Source of the DNA: Microbacterium pullorum
Lineage (GTDB): Bacteria > Actinomycetota > Actinomycetes > Actinomycetales > Microbacteriaceae
DNA length: 64,000 nucleotides
Assembly (NCBI RefSeq): GCF_014836535.1
Contig: NZ_JACSQP010000003.1
Location: 78,483 to 142,482 of the forward strand
Reading direction: 5' to 3'
Below, in pieces: positions 50,702 through 60,665 of the stretch (positions are counted from its first letter, which is position 1; the number at the start of each line of letters is the position of its first letter). The notes under the pieces were generated by a model that was not told the origin of the DNA, did not search any database, and saw only the letters and a list, made by a program, of their open reading frames with translations. Position numbers and translations under genes: made by a program.

Positions 50702-52972
50702 ATGACCACTGTGTCCCCGACCCCTCTCACCGGCCCCGACGCCATGCCCGACGCCTGGGACGGCTTCACCGCCGGCCCGTGGCAGGACGCCATCGACGTC
50801 CGGGGCTTCATCCAGGCCAACTACACCCCCTATACCGGCGACGCCGCGTTCCTCGCCGGCCCCACCGAGCGCACCCTGCGGGTCTGGGAGACGCTGACGA
50901 AGATGTTCCCCGAGGAGCGCGAGCGCGGCGTGTACGACGTCGACGCCCTCACCCCCGCGAGCATCACCGCCCACGCCCCCGGTTACATCGCGAAGGACGA
51001 CGAACTCATCGTCGGCCTCCAGACCGATGCGCCGCTCAAGCGCGCCATCATGCCCTACGGCGGCTGGCGCATGGTCAAGAACGCGCTGGAGACCTACGGC
51101 TACGACGTCGACCCGGGCCTGGAGAAGGTCTTCACGACCTACCGCAAGACGCACAACGACGGCGTCTTCGACGTGTACCCGCCCGCGGTGCGCCGCGCGC
51201 GCAGCAGCCACATCATCACGGGGCTGCCCGATGCCTACGGTCGTGGCCGCATCATCGGCGACTACCGCCGCGTCGCCCTCTACGGCACCGACGCGCTCAT
51301 CGCCGCCAAGAAGGCTGAGCGCGCGGAACTCGACATGCACTTCTCCAGCGAGGAGATCATCCGCGAGCGCGAGGAGAACGCCGAGCAGATCCGCGCCCTC
51401 CAGGAGCTCGCCCAGATGGCGGCCTCCTACGGCTACGACATCACGCGCCCCGCCGCCACCGCCCGCGAGGCCGTGCAGTGGCTGTACTTCGCCTACCTCG
51501 GTGCGGTGAAGGAGCAGAACGGCGCGGCGATGAGCTTCGGGCGCAACACCGCGTTCCTCGACATCTACATCGAGCGCGACCTCGCCCGCGGCATCCTCGC
51601 CGAGCAGGACGTGCAGGAACTCATCGACGACCTCGTCATCAAGCTGCGGATCGTGCGATTCCTGCGCACCCCCGAGTACGACTCGCTGTTCTCCGGCGAC
51701 CCCACCTGGGTCACCGAGTCGATCGGCGGCACCGGCGAGGACGGCCGCACGCTCGTCACCAAGACCGCGTTCCGCTTCCTGCAGACGCTGTACAACCTCG
51801 GCCCCGCGCCGGAACCCAACCTCACCGTGCTGTGGAGCAACGACCTCCCCGACGGCTTCAAGGAGTTCTGCGCACGCGTGTCGATCGACACCTCGTCGAT
51901 CCAGTACGAGTCCGACGCCCACATCCGCGCCCTCTGCGGCGACGATGCGGCCATCGCGTGCTGCGTGTCGCCGATGACGGTCGGCAAGCAGATGCAGTTC
52001 TTCGGCGCTCGCGTCAACCTCGCCAAGACCCTGCTGTACGCCATCAACGGCGGCCGCGACGAGGTCAACGGCAAGCAGATCGCCCCGATCATGCCCGCCG
52101 TCACCGGCGACGTGCTCGACTACGACGACGTGCGTGCCAAGTTCCGCGTGATGATGGAGTGGCTCGCCGAGACCTACGTCGACGCGCTCAACTGCATCCA
52201 CTACATGCACGACAAGTACGCCTACGAGCGCCTCGAGATGGCGCTGCACGACCGCGAGGTCCTGCGCACCATGGCCTGCGGCATCGCCGGTCTCTCGGTC
52301 GCCGCCGACTCGCTGTCGGCGATCAAGTACGCCACCGTGCACCCGGTGCGCGACGAGACCGGTCTCGTGGTCGATTACACCGTCGAGGGCGAGTTCCCCT
52401 GCTTCGGCAACGACGACGACCGTGTCGACGACATCGCCCGCGATCTCGTGACCGAGTTCATGGAGATGGTGCGCCGCCACCCGACGTACCGCAACGCGGT
52501 GCACACCCAGTCGGTGCTGACGATCACCTCGAACGTCGTGTACGGCAAGAAGACCGGCAACACCCCCGACGGTCGCCGCGCCGGACAGCCCTTCGCCCCG
52601 GGTGCGAACCCGATGAACGGGCGCGACACCCACGGTATGCTCGCCTCGACCCTCTCCGTCGCCAAGCTCCCCTTCGAGCAGGCGCAGGACGGCATCTCGC
52701 TCACCACCACCGTGGTGCCGGCCGGCCTCGGCCGCACCGAGGACGAGCGGGTGAAGAACCTGGTGGGTCTGCTGGATGCGCAGATGGTCTCGGGTGGCTA
52801 CCACCTCAACGTCAACGTACTCACGCGCGAGACGCTCGAGGATGCCATGGAGCACCCCGAGGAGTACCCGCAGCTGACCATCCGTGTCTCCGGCTACGCG
52901 GTCAACTTCGTGCGTCTGACCCGCGAGCAGCAGCTCGATGTGATCAGCCGCACCTTCCACACGGGGATCTGA
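50702..52972 (+). CDS. pflB: Pyruvate formate-lyase
   Basis: 756 residues, the full length of PflB. The paired active-site cysteines are Cys420-Cys421 (IACCVSP) and the radical glycine is Gly731 in [25 protein letters not shown] and [15 protein letters not shown] are PFL-specific. It converts pyruvate plus CoA to acetyl-CoA and formate, anaerobically only. AAGGA precedes the ATG. It forms an operon with pflA (5 bp gap). Two GntR-type operators lie at the promoter. Confidence 0.96.
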   Translation: MTTVSPTPLTGPDAMPDAWDGFTAGPWQDAIDVRGFIQANYTPYTGDAAFLAGPTERTLRVWETLTKMFPEERERGVYDVDALTPASITAHAPGYIAKDDELIVGLQTDAPLKRAIMPYGGWRMVKNALETYGYDVDPGLEKVFTTYRKTHNDGVFDVYPPAVRRARSSHIITGLPDAYGRGRIIGDYRRVALYGTDALIAAKKAERAELDMHFSSEEIIREREENAEQIRALQELAQMAASYGYDITRPAATAREAVQWLYFAYLGAVKEQNGAAMSFGRNTAFLDIYIERDLARGILAEQDVQELIDDLVIKLRIVRFLRTPEYDSLFSGDPTWVTESIGGTGEDGRTLVTKTAFRFLQTLYNLGPAPEPNLTVLWSNDLPDGFKEFCARVSIDTSSIQYESDAHIRALCGDDAAIACCVSPMTVGKQMQFFGARVNLAKTLLYAINGGRDEVNGKQIAPIMPAVTGDVLDYDDVRAKFRVMMEWLAETYVDALNCIHYMHDKYAYERLEMALHDREVLRTMACGIAGLSVAADSLSAIKYATVHPVRDETGLVVDYTVEGEFPCFGNDDDRVDDIARDLVTEFMEMVRRHPTYRNAVHTQSVLTITSNVVYGKKTGNTPDGRRAGQPFAPGANPMNGRDTHGMLASTLSVAKLPFEQAQDGISLTTTVVPAGLGRTEDERVKNLVGLLDAQMVSGGYHLNVNVLTRETLEDAMEHPEEYPQLTIRVSGYAVNFVRLTREQQLDVISRTFHTGI

Positions 52973-52977
52973 GCCCC

Positions 52978-53790
52978 GTGTCCGCCATCCTGGTGCCGGC
53001 GCCGAGTACCGCACGCCCTGACTCCGACGGACATCACGCCCGCCTCGAAGCCATGCGGACGGGTCGCGTCGCGAGCGTGCATTCCTGGGAGCTCGTCACT
53101 TCCGTGGACGGCCCCGGCACCAGGATGACGCTTTTCCTCGCCGGCTGCCCGCTGCGCTGCCAGTACTGCCACAACCCCGACACGTGGCAGCAGCGCGACG
53201 GTGCGACGACCGACATCGATGACATCCTCGCGCGGGTGAAGCGCTACCTGCCCGTGTTCGAGGCGACCGGGGGCGGCCTCACGATCTCCGGTGGTGAGCC
53301 GCTGCAGCAGCCCGCGTTCGTCACCCGGCTGGCCGCTGAGGCCTCCAAGCTCGGTGTCCACGTGGCCCTCGACACCTCCGGTTTCCTCGGCCGCAACGCC
53401 TCGACGGCGCTGCTGGACGACCTCGACCTCGTGCTCCTGGACGTGAAGTCGGGCCTGCCCGACACCTACCGCGACGTCACCGGTCGCGAGCTGCAGCCGA
53501 CCATCGACTTCGGGGATCGCCTGGCGGCCAAGGGCGTGCCGGTGTGGATCCGGTTCGTCATGGTGCCCGGACTCACCGACGCCCCCGAGAACGTGGAAGC
53601 CGTCGCCGATATCGTCTCGCGCTGGCCCAACGTCGCCCGCGTCGAAGTGCTGCCCTTCCACCAGATGGGCACGTCCAAGTGGGAGCGCCTCGGCATCGAG
53701 TACCCCCTCGCCGATGTGCACCCGCCCGAGTCCGACGAGGTCGAGGCCGTCCGCGAACGGTTCCGCGCGCGGGGTCTGGTCACGTACTGA
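52978..53790 (+). CDS. pflA: Pyruvate formate-lyase activating enzyme
   Basis: 270 residues, a radical SAM enzyme that makes the glycyl radical on PflB. The [4Fe-4S] cysteines are Cys57, Cys61 and Cys64 (CPLRCQYC). The TISGGEP block and DLVLLDVKS follow, and FHQMGTSKWERLG is typical of PflA. An N-terminal extension of about 28 residues is unusual. The GTG at 52978 starts the frame; a later ATG at codon 26 would give a more standard length. It converges on dxr with 9 bp between stops. Confidence 0.94.
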   Translation: MSAILVPAPSTARPDSDGHHARLEAMRTGRVASVHSWELVTSVDGPGTRMTLFLAGCPLRCQYCHNPDTWQQRDGATTDIDDILARVKRYLPVFEATGGGLTISGGEPLQQPAFVTRLAAEASKLGVHVALDTSGFLGRNASTALLDDLDLVLLDVKSGLPDTYRDVTGRELQPTIDFGDRLAAKGVPVWIRFVMVPGLTDAPENVEAVADIVSRWPNVARVEVLPFHQMGTSKWERLGIEYPLADVHPPESDEVEAVRERFRARGLVTY

Positions 53791-53799
53791 GCGTCGCCG

Positions 53800-54885
53800 T
53801 CACTGCGCGGCAGCGATCATGCGGTCGGCGGCGCGCCGCGCCCACTCCTCCGCCTCGGCGAGCGTCTCGCGGGTGAGCCCGTCGGGCGCCTCATGCGAGT
53901 CGACGACGCGCCGCACCGTGTCGACGATGCCGGTGAACGCCAGCGCACCCTCGTGGAACGCATCGACGGCCTGCTCGTTGGCGGCGTTGAAGACCGCCGG
54001 GTACGTGCCGCCGGCGCGGCCGACGTGCTTCGCGAGCGCGACGGCGGGAAACGCCTCCTCGTCCAGCGGCTCGAAGGTCCAGGTGGCTGCGGTGGTCCAG
54101 TCCAGCGGCCGCCCGACGCCGGAGACCCGATGCGGCCAGTCGAGACCCAGCGAGATCGGCAGGCGCATGTCGGGCGGTGACGCCTGCGCGATCGTGGAAC
54201 CGTCGACGAACTCGACCATCGAATGCACGATCGACTGCGGGTGCACCACGACGTCGATGTCGGCGTAGTCGACACCGAACAGCAGGTGCGCCTCGATCAC
54301 CTCGAGCCCCTTGTTCACGAGCGTGGCGGAGTTGGTGGTGACCACGCGTCCCATGTCCCACGTCGGGTGCGCGAGCGCCTGGGCGGGCGTGACGGATGCC
54401 AGTTCGGCGCGCGTGCGCCCCCGGAACGGTCCCCCGGAGGCGGTCAGCACGAGGCGGCGCACCTCGCCGGGCTCTCCCGAGCGCAGTGCCTGGGCGATGG
54501 CGGAGTGCTCGGAGTCGACCGGCACGATCTGTCCGGGCGCGGCGATCGCCGTGACGAGGTCGCCGCCCACGATGAGCGACTCCTTGTTGGCGAGGGCGAG
54601 GGTGCGCCCCGCCTCGAGCGCCGCGATCGTGGGACCGAGCCCGACCGATCCGGTGATGCCGTTGAGCACCACATCGGCCTCGACATCCCGCACCAGCTGC
54701 TCGGCTTCGTCCGCGCCGAGCGCGGTGTGCTCGACTCCGAACTCCGCCGCCTGGCGGGCCATCGCCTCACGCTGCGATCCGGCCGACAGACCGACGACAT
54801 CGAACCGTCCCGGGTGGGCACGGATGACTTCGAGGGCCTGCGTGCCGATGGAGCCTGTGGAACCGAGGATGAGAACGCGACGCAC
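53800..54885 (-). CDS. dxr: 1-deoxy-D-xylulose 5-phosphate reductoisomerase
   Basis: 361 residues. The NADPH-binding motif [14 protein letters not shown] is at the N-terminus, with [11 protein letters not shown] and the metal/substrate block [13 protein letters not shown] following, then the flexible loop region TASGGPFRG and HPTWDMG. It makes MEP, the committed step of the isoprenoid pathway that ispG serves later. The GTG start follows TAGGCT by six bases. The FKBP-type lipoprotein gene lies 15 bp upstream. Confidence 0.95.
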   Translation of the reverse strand: MRRVLILGSTGSIGTQALEVIRAHPGRFDVVGLSAGSQREAMARQAAEFGVEHTALGADEAEQLVRDVEADVVLNGITGSVGLGPTIAALEAGRTLALANKESLIVGGDLVTAIAAPGQIVPVDSEHSAIAQALRSGEPGEVRRLVLTASGGPFRGRTRAELASVTPAQALAHPTWDMGRVVTTNSATLVNKGLEVIEAHLLFGVDYADIDVVVHPQSIVHSMVEFVDGSTIAQASPPDMRLPISLGLDWPHRVSGVGRPLDWTTAATWTFEPLDEEAFPAVALAKHVGRAGGTYPAVFNAANEQAVDAFHEGALAFTGIVDTVRRVVDSHEAPDGLTRETLAEAEEWARRAADRMIAAAQ

Positions 54886-54891
54886 GCGCTC

Positions 54892-54897
54892 AGCCTA
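54892..54897 (-). promoter_or_regulatory. Leaderless-type -10 box (TAGGCT) for dxr
   Basis: TAGGCT on the minus strand, exactly six bases before the GTG, within the 15-bp gap after the FKBP gene. Confidence 0.45.
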
Positions 54898-54900
54898 CGG

Positions 54901-55848
54901 TCACTCGGTCGGCACCTGCTGGACGCCGAGGATGTCCACGACGAAAACGAGGGTCTGGCCCACGAGATCCTCATCGTTGATCTCACCCTCGCCGTAGGCG
55001 GTCGCCGGCGGCAGCACGGCGATGACCTGCGAGCCGACCTGCTGGCCCACCAGCGCGTCGGCGAAGCCCGGCACGACCTGGGTCGTGGTGAGGGTGGCGG
55101 GAGCGGAGCCCCAGCTCTGGTCGAAGACCTCGCCGGTGTTCCACGACACACCCTGGTACTGCACGAGCACGGCATCGCCCTCGGCGACGGTCGCGCCGTC
55201 GCCCTGCTTCAGCACCGCCAACTCGTACTCGGTGGGGGCGTCGCCCTCGGGAAGGGTCACGGTGGGCGCGCCGTCCTCGGCGAGCTCGACCGTCGGCATC
55301 CCTTCGACCGGTTCCTGCTGCTCGCCCCACGCGGCCGTCGGCACGATGTCGAGCAGGTCGAGCACGTAGACCTGCGCGCCGCTGCCGGTGGCCGTATCCG
55401 CGGGGAGGGTCACGGCGACGCGCGTGCCGACCGTGGCGCACCCGAGGAAGGCTCCGATGCTGGTTTCGGCGCTGATCTGCTGCGGGAGCACCTCGCTGCC
55501 GGCGTAGCCGATCGATCCGAGTTCGGTCGCCGTCTCGGCGTCCAGCCCGACGAAGGCCACGTTCACGAGGTCACCCTCGGAGACCTGCTCGCCGTCGCCC
55601 TCGACGAGCACGGTGCTCTGGATGTCTTCGATCTCCAGTGGTGCCGAGAAGCTGACGGTGGGGACCTCCCCCACCTCGCCCTCCGCCTCGACCGCGTCCG
55701 AGGCCGCACCGGCGGGCAGCTTCGCCTCGCAGAGCGCCCCTGATCCGGGGCTCGAGGTGTCCGTCGGCTCCGGCGAGCTGCTGCACCCGGCCAGGAGAAC
55801 CACCGAAACGGCGGCGACGGACAGGGCGGCGAGTGGGCGGAAGCGCAC
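54901..55848 (-). CDS. Lipoprotein with two FKBP-type peptidyl-prolyl isomerase domains
   Basis: 315 residues. Lipobox LLAGC (Cys22) predicts lipid anchoring outside the membrane. The C-terminal half (about 215-315) is a recognisable FKBP domain: GDAVLVQYQGVSWNTGEVFDQSW, VPGFADALVGQQVGSQVIAVLPP, YGEGE. The N-terminal half (about 70-175) has the same order of elements (GDLVNVAFVGLD, TVGTRVAVTLPAD) but lost several active-site residues. It probably assists folding of exported proteins. Start GTG 55848 has GAGGA five bases before it; GTG 55860 is possible. Confidence 0.85.
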   Translation of the reverse strand: MRFRPLAALSVAAVSVVLLAGCSSSPEPTDTSSPGSGALCEAKLPAGAASDAVEAEGEVGEVPTVSFSAPLEIEDIQSTVLVEGDGEQVSEGDLVNVAFVGLDAETATELGSIGYAGSEVLPQQISAETSIGAFLGCATVGTRVAVTLPADTATGSGAQVYVLDLLDIVPTAAWGEQQEPVEGMPTVELAEDGAPTVTLPEGDAPTEYELAVLKQGDGATVAEGDAVLVQYQGVSWNTGEVFDQSWGSAPATLTTTQVVPGFADALVGQQVGSQVIAVLPPATAYGEGEINDEDLVGQTLVFVVDILGVQQVPTE

Positions 55849-55961
55849 GGGAATCCTCACGGAAGATGGCAGGGGGAACTCCCCCATCTTGTCGCACTCT
55901 GCTCCGTCGCACCTGGGAGTCGCATGCGGCGGCCATGCCGGAGGGTGCATGCGAACGGGAG

Positions 55962-55967
55962 TAACCT
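55962..55967 (+). promoter_or_regulatory. Leaderless-type -10 box (TAACCT) for the PlsC-type gene
   Basis: TAACCT ends exactly six bases before the GTG at 55974. Confidence 0.45.
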
Positions 55968-55973
55968 CGACTG

Positions 55974-56750
55974 GTGACCGTGCAGCAGCCCGAACCCGAC
56001 GAGCAGACGACCGGTGAAGTGTCCGTTCCCGGCATCGGCCTGGCCTACGTCATCGGCCGGTGGGTCATCGCACCGCTCGCGCGCCTGTTCTACTGGCCGC
56101 GCATCGAGGGCCGGGGGAACGTGCCGCGCAAGGGACCGGTGATCCTCGCGAGCAACCATCTGTCGTTCATCGACTCGTTCGCCATCCCCATGGCCTCGCC
56201 CCGCCCGGTCCGGTTCCTCGCCAAGGCCAGCTACTTCGACGGCAAGGGGATCAAGGGCTGGTTCTCGCGCGAGTTCTTCTACGCCGTCGGCGCGTTCCCG
56301 GTGGAGCGCGGCGCCGGGCAGGCGGCATTGGACGCCCTCGACCAGCAGAAGCGCATGCTCGAAGCAGGATGGGCGACCGCGCTGTATCCCGAAGGCACCC
56401 GCTCGATCGACGGGCGTCTGTACAAGGGACGCACGGGCGTCGCCTTCCTCGCCCTGCAGACCGGTGCGCCGGTCGTGCCGGTGGGTCTCATCGGCACGAA
56501 CGAGATCATGCCCGTCGGGGCGAAGTTCCCGCGGCTGCGGCCCCGCGTCACGGTGCGCTTCGGTGAGCCGCTGGACCTGTCGCACCACGGTCCGGCGTCG
56601 TCGGGTCGCGCGCGGCGGCTCGCCACAGACGAGATCATGGCCGCCATCCACGCACTGTCGGGTCAGGAACTCGCGAACGCGTACAACGAGGCACCCGCCC
56701 AGAACCCGGTGGAGCGCATCAGGCAGGTCCTTCCGCACGAGCGCCGCTGA
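55974..56750 (+). CDS. 1-acyl-sn-glycerol-3-phosphate acyltransferase (PlsC) family
   Basis: 258 residues. Acyltransferase motif I H-x4-D is in SNHLSFIDS (His62, Asp67), and motif III is YPEGTRS (from 139). FLAKASYF and VPVGLIGTNEIMP are family blocks. One hydrophobic segment (about 20-40) associates it with the membrane. It acylates lysophosphatidate or a related acceptor in phospholipid synthesis. GTG start after a TAACCT box; convergent with the OsmC gene (9 bp between stops). Confidence 0.9.
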   Translation: MTVQQPEPDEQTTGEVSVPGIGLAYVIGRWVIAPLARLFYWPRIEGRGNVPRKGPVILASNHLSFIDSFAIPMASPRPVRFLAKASYFDGKGIKGWFSREFFYAVGAFPVERGAGQAALDALDQQKRMLEAGWATALYPEGTRSIDGRLYKGRTGVAFLALQTGAPVVPVGLIGTNEIMPVGAKFPRLRPRVTVRFGEPLDLSHHGPASSGRARRLATDEIMAAIHALSGQELANAYNEAPAQNPVERIRQVLPHERR

Positions 56751-56759
56751 GGCGGTCGA

Positions 56760-57233
56760 TCAGGCCGCGACGGCGATGACCGGCTCGTGGCGCACCGGGA
56801 AGTTCACCGAGTTCGCGATGAAACACCACTCGTGCGCCTGCGCGTGCGCGGCGAGCGCGGCGACGGCCATCGACGGGTCGGCGACGGTGACCTGCGGACG
56901 CAGCACGACCTCGCGGAACGCCCCACCACCACGGCCGTCCTCGACCATCACCCCGCTCGCCTCGTCGCGGTAGTCCGTCACCACGACGCCGACCTGAACG
57001 CACGCGTGCAGGTACGACAGCAGGTGACACTCCGACAGGGCCGCCAGCAGCAGGTCTTCGGGGTTCCACTTCGTGCGGTCGCCGCGGAAGGGTTTGTCGG
57101 CGGATGCCTCCAGCGTCGGTTTGCCGGCGATGGTGATCGTCACCGACCGGTCGTAGTCGCGGTAGCCACTCGTGCCGGTGCCGTGGTCGCCGGTCCACTG
57201 CGTCTGTACCAGGTAGCGGTGCTCACCGAACAT
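56760..57233 (-). CDS. OsmC/Ohr-family protein
   Basis: 157 residues. The redox cysteines of the family are present: Cys69 in LSECHLLSYLHAC and Cys137 in EWCFIANS. KWNPEDLLLAALSECH is the signature opening of the central helix. OsmC proteins reduce organic hydroperoxides with thiols; this one resembles the general OsmC branch. The ATG at 57233 has no strong ribosome-binding site; CAGACT six bases before it is a near-match to the leaderless box. Confidence 0.88.
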   Translation of the reverse strand: MFGEHRYLVQTQWTGDHGTGTSGYRDYDRSVTITIAGKPTLEASADKPFRGDRTKWNPEDLLLAALSECHLLSYLHACVQVGVVVTDYRDEASGVMVEDGRGGGAFREVVLRPQVTVADPSMAVAALAAHAQAHEWCFIANSVNFPVRHEPVIAVAA

Positions 57234-57272
57234 TCCGTCAGTCTGCCACGCGGGCTGCACGCCCGGCGGCGC

Positions 57273-57278
57273 TAGGCT
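57273..57278 (+). promoter_or_regulatory. Leaderless-type -10 box (TAGGCT) for the asparaginase gene
   Basis: TAGGCT ends exactly six bases before the GTG at 57285; the ATG at 57282 is only three bases away. Confidence 0.4.
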
Positions 57279-57284
57279 GGCATG

Positions 57285-58274
57285 GTGCCGCAGACGTTCT
57301 CCGCCCGTGATGCCGTGGAGCTCGCCGTGGTCGAGCGCAGCGGTTTCGTCGAGTCCCGACACACCGGCAGCGCCGTGGTGCTCTCCCCCGACGGGACGGT
57401 GCGCACCGCCCTCGGTGACGTCGACGCGCCGATCCTCCCCCGTTCCACCCTCAAACCGCTGCAGGCGCTGGGGTGTCTCACCGCGGGGGCCGAGCTCGAC
57501 GGAGAACAGCTCGGTCTCGCCACCGCCAGCCACGCCGGCACCGACCGTCACGTCACGGTCGTGCGCGACATCCTGCACCGCGCCGGCGTGGGCGAAGACG
57601 ACCTCGGCTGTCCCCCCGCCTGGCCGGGCGACACTGCGACCCGCGACGAGATCGTCCGCGAGCTCGGCACCCCGTCGCGCATCCGCATGAACTGCTCGGG
57701 CAAGCACGCCGCGATGATGCTCACGTGCACCGTGAACGGCTGGGACACCGAGACCTACCTCGACGTCAACCACCCGCTGCAGATGCACATCCGCGAGGTC
57801 ATCGAGCGTCTGACCGGCACCAAGCTCTCGATCACGGCGACCGACGGCTGCGGTGCCCCCGTGTACGGCATGAGCCTCACGGCGCTCGCCCGCGGCATCC
57901 AGCGCATCGCCACGTCCTCCGAGCGGTCCCCCTTCGCCCTGCACCGCCACGCCGCCACGCTCGTGCGCGCCGTGCGCGAGAACCCGTGGACGATCGACGG
58001 CGACGGCCGGCCCGACACCGTCGTCATCGACAAGCTCGGCGTCTTCGCCAAGACCGGCGCCGAGGGTGTGCTGGTGATGGCCGCACCCGATGGCACGACC
58101 GTCGCACTGAAGGTCCTCGACGGCAGCGCCCGGGCGGCGACGGTCGTCGCCCTCACCCTGCTGGTCCGGGCGGGGGCACTGCCTGCCGCGCAGGTGGCCC
58201 AGGTGCTCGGAGCCCTTCCGCTGACCGTCACCGGTGGCGGCAGAGACGTCGGAGCCATCCGCCCGACGGTGTGA
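57285..58274 (+). CDS. L-asparaginase, Rhizobium etli type II family
   Basis: 329 residues. The asparaginase_II signature blocks are RSTLK (53-57), ATASHAGTDRHV, and MNCSGKHAAMM (CSGKH at 137-141), which carries the Cys/Lys zinc-site residues of the ReAV-type enzymes. A downstream TDGCGAPVYGMSL block completes it. It hydrolyses asparagine to aspartate and ammonia. GTG start is chosen from the TAGGCT spacing. alanine dehydrogenase follows 38 bp later. Confidence 0.87.
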   Translation: MPQTFSARDAVELAVVERSGFVESRHTGSAVVLSPDGTVRTALGDVDAPILPRSTLKPLQALGCLTAGAELDGEQLGLATASHAGTDRHVTVVRDILHRAGVGEDDLGCPPAWPGDTATRDEIVRELGTPSRIRMNCSGKHAAMMLTCTVNGWDTETYLDVNHPLQMHIREVIERLTGTKLSITATDGCGAPVYGMSLTALARGIQRIATSSERSPFALHRHAATLVRAVRENPWTIDGDGRPDTVVIDKLGVFAKTGAEGVLVMAAPDGTTVALKVLDGSARAATVVALTLLVRAGALPAAQVAQVLGALPLTVTGGGRDVGAIRPTV

Positions 58275-58312
58275 CGACGCCCTGACCCCGGGGCGCGGAA
58301 AAGGAGCGATCA

Positions 58313-59428
58313 ATGCGGATCTGCGTACCGACCGAGATCAAGAACAACGAGTACCGGGTGGCGCTGACCCCCGCCGGGGTGCACGACCTCGTCGCGTCGG
58401 GGCACGAGGTGTTCGTGCAGCGCGGCGCCGGCACGGGGTCGTCGATGACGGATGCCGAGTATGCCGCGGCCGGCGCGACGCTGCTGGACGACGCGGGCGA
58501 GGTGTGGGCCCGGGCGGAGCTGCTGCTGAAGGTCAAGGAGCCCGTCGCCTCGGAGTACGCGTACTTCCGGGACGACCTCGTGCTGTTCACCTATCTGCAC
58601 CTCGCGGCCGACCGCGCCCTCACCGAGCGGCTCGTGGCGGACGGGGTCACCGCGATCGCGTACGAGACGGTGCAGCTGCCGGGCGGCACCCTGCCGCTGC
58701 TCGCGCCGATGAGCGAGGTCGCCGGGCGCCTCGCCCCCATGGTGGGCGCGTCGACGCTGATGCGCTCTGCCGGCGGCATCGGGCTGCTGATGTCGGGGGT
58801 CCCCGGCACCCGCCCGGCACGGGTGACGATCATCGGCGGCGGCGTCGCCGGCGCCAACGCAGCGTATCTCGCCGCCGGCATGGGCGCCGACGTCACGATC
58901 TTCGACACCAACATGCAGCGCCTGCGGTTCCTCGACGACCACTTCCAGGGCCGGGTGAAGACCGCCGCCTCCAACCCGCTCGACCTCGACGCCGCCGTGG
59001 TGTCCTCCGACCTCGTCGTGGGCTCGGTGCTCATCCCCGGGGCGAAGGCCCCCAAGCTCGTCACGAACGCGATGGTGGCGCGCATGCGGCCGGGTTCGGT
59101 GCTGGTGGACATCGCCGTCGACCAGGGTGGCTGCTTCGAGGACAGCCGCCCGACGACGCACGCCGACCCCACCTTCCTCGTTCACGGCAGCGTCTTCTAC
59201 TGCGTCGCCAACATGCCCGGCGCCGTGCCCAACACCTCCACCTCGGCGCTGACGAACGCCACGATGCCCTACATCCGCCGCATCGCCGGGGTCGGCTGGC
59301 AGCAGGCGCTGCGCGCCGACCCGGCCCTGGCTGCGGGGCTGAACACGCACGGCGGCGCCGTCATCAATGCGGGCGTCGCGGCGGCGCACGGCGTCACACC
59401 TGCCCCGTTGCAGGACGCTCTCGGGTGA
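58313..59428 (+). CDS. ald: Alanine dehydrogenase
   Basis: 371 residues, full length. The N-terminal domain has IKNNEYRVALTPAGVHDL and FTYLHLAAD; the NAD-binding Rossmann loop is VTIIGGGVAGANAAYLAAGMGA (about 168-189). DQGGCFEDSRPTTHADP and CVANMPGAVPNTST are Ald-specific. It interconverts alanine and pyruvate plus ammonia with NAD. AAAGGAG precedes the ATG by six bases. With asparaginase and the APC permease it suggests use of amino acids as nitrogen source. Confidence 0.94.
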   Translation: MRICVPTEIKNNEYRVALTPAGVHDLVASGHEVFVQRGAGTGSSMTDAEYAAAGATLLDDAGEVWARAELLLKVKEPVASEYAYFRDDLVLFTYLHLAADRALTERLVADGVTAIAYETVQLPGGTLPLLAPMSEVAGRLAPMVGASTLMRSAGGIGLLMSGVPGTRPARVTIIGGGVAGANAAYLAAGMGADVTIFDTNMQRLRFLDDHFQGRVKTAASNPLDLDAAVVSSDLVVGSVLIPGAKAPKLVTNAMVARMRPGSVLVDIAVDQGGCFEDSRPTTHADPTFLVHGSVFYCVANMPGAVPNTSTSALTNATMPYIRRIAGVGWQQALRADPALAAGLNTHGGAVINAGVAAAHGVTPAPLQDALG

Positions 59429-59431
59429 GGG

Positions 59432-60655
59432 CTACGCCAGCTCGGTGATGCCCCACGGCGACCCGTGGCCCACCGGGGCGGGGGCGGCGAGCAGGTCGAG
59501 GAAGGGGCGCGCGTCGAACGCCTCGGGGCCCCGCACGCCGGTCCCCGCCCACGCGCCCGAGGCGAGCAGCTCGAGGGCGATCACGGGATTCAGGGCCGTC
59601 TGCCAGACGACGGCCTGCGAGCGGTACTCCCGCATCGTGTCCGCGTTGTCGGCCACGTGATAGAGGTACGTCGAGCGCGGCTGCCCGTCTTTCCCCGTTC
59701 CGCGCACCCACACCCCGGCGCACGTCTTGCCGGTCATCCGGTCACCGAGGGTCGCGGGGTCCGGCAGCGCCGCGGCCACGACGTCGCGCGGGGACACCTG
59801 CACACCCTTGACCGTGAGGGGCTCGGTGCGGTCCAAGCCCACCTTGTGCAGCACCTGCAGCACCTGGATGAACTCGTCTCCCAGCCCGTATTTGAAGGTG
59901 ACGCGCTTGGCCTTGGTCCACCGTGGCATCAGCAGCACCTCCTCGTGCTCGACGTTGACGCACTCGACGGGCCCGATGCCCTCGGGGAAGTCGAACACCT
60001 CCGGCTCGCTGAAGGGGGCGGTGGTGTACCAGCCGCGGTCGCGTTCGAACACGACGGGCGGATTCAGGCATTCCTCGATCGTCGTCCAGATCGAGAAGGA
60101 CGGCGCGAAGTCGTACCCCGCCACGACGAGGTTCGCCCCGTCGCGCACCCCGAGCTCGTCGATCTCGTCGAACAGCTCATCCTCGGCGTAGCGGGCGAAG
60201 ACATCCGAGAGCCCCGGCTCCACACCGATGCCGACGAGCGCGAGCAGCCCCGCCGCCTCCCAACGCTCGGCCTGGGCGAACTGCTCGTCGCCGAGCATGA
60301 CGCCGGGAAGCTCGTACGGGCGCTCCGGGTGCGGGCGCGACAGGCTCATCGCCATGTCGAGGTACGTCGCCCCCGCCTCGAAGCAGCCGTCGAAGATGGG
60401 CATGACGAAGCGGGGATCCACCGCGTTGAGCACGTGGGTCGCGCCGTGGGCGCGGATGAGGGATGCCACCGACGCGGCATCCGACGCATCCACCTGGGCG
60501 GCGGCGAGCCGGTCGTCACCCAGGTCGTCGACGAGCGCCTGCGGGCGTGCCGGGTCGTAGTCGGCGAGGACCAGGGTCTCGAAGAAGTCGCGGCGCACGG
60601 CGATGCGCGCCGCCGCCGACCCGACCCCGCCGGCACCGATGATGAGGATGCGCAT
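59432..60655 (-). CDS. Saccharopine-dehydrogenase-like NAD(P)-binding protein
   Basis: 407 residues. An N-terminal Rossmann motif, MRILIIGAGGVGSAAARIA, is followed by blocks typical of the saccharopine dehydrogenase family (THVLNAVDPRFVMPIFDGCFEAGATYLDMA, GIGVEPGLSDVFARYA). Related proteins act on lysine-derived or polyamine-linked substrates, but the substrate here cannot be read. GGAG lies a few bases before the ATG. The gene follows the APC permease by 10 bp and probably shares its transcript, so the permease may import its substrate. Confidence 0.85.
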   Translation of the reverse strand: MRILIIGAGGVGSAAARIAVRRDFFETLVLADYDPARPQALVDDLGDDRLAAAQVDASDAASVASLIRAHGATHVLNAVDPRFVMPIFDGCFEAGATYLDMAMSLSRPHPERPYELPGVMLGDEQFAQAERWEAAGLLALVGIGVEPGLSDVFARYAEDELFDEIDELGVRDGANLVVAGYDFAPSFSIWTTIEECLNPPVVFERDRGWYTTAPFSEPEVFDFPEGIGPVECVNVEHEEVLLMPRWTKAKRVTFKYGLGDEFIQVLQVLHKVGLDRTEPLTVKGVQVSPRDVVAAALPDPATLGDRMTGKTCAGVWVRGTGKDGQPRSTYLYHVADNADTMREYRSQAVVWQTALNPVIALELLASGAWAGTGVRGPEAFDARPFLDLLAAPAPVGHGSPWGITELA

Positions 60656-60665
60656 GATGCTCCGA

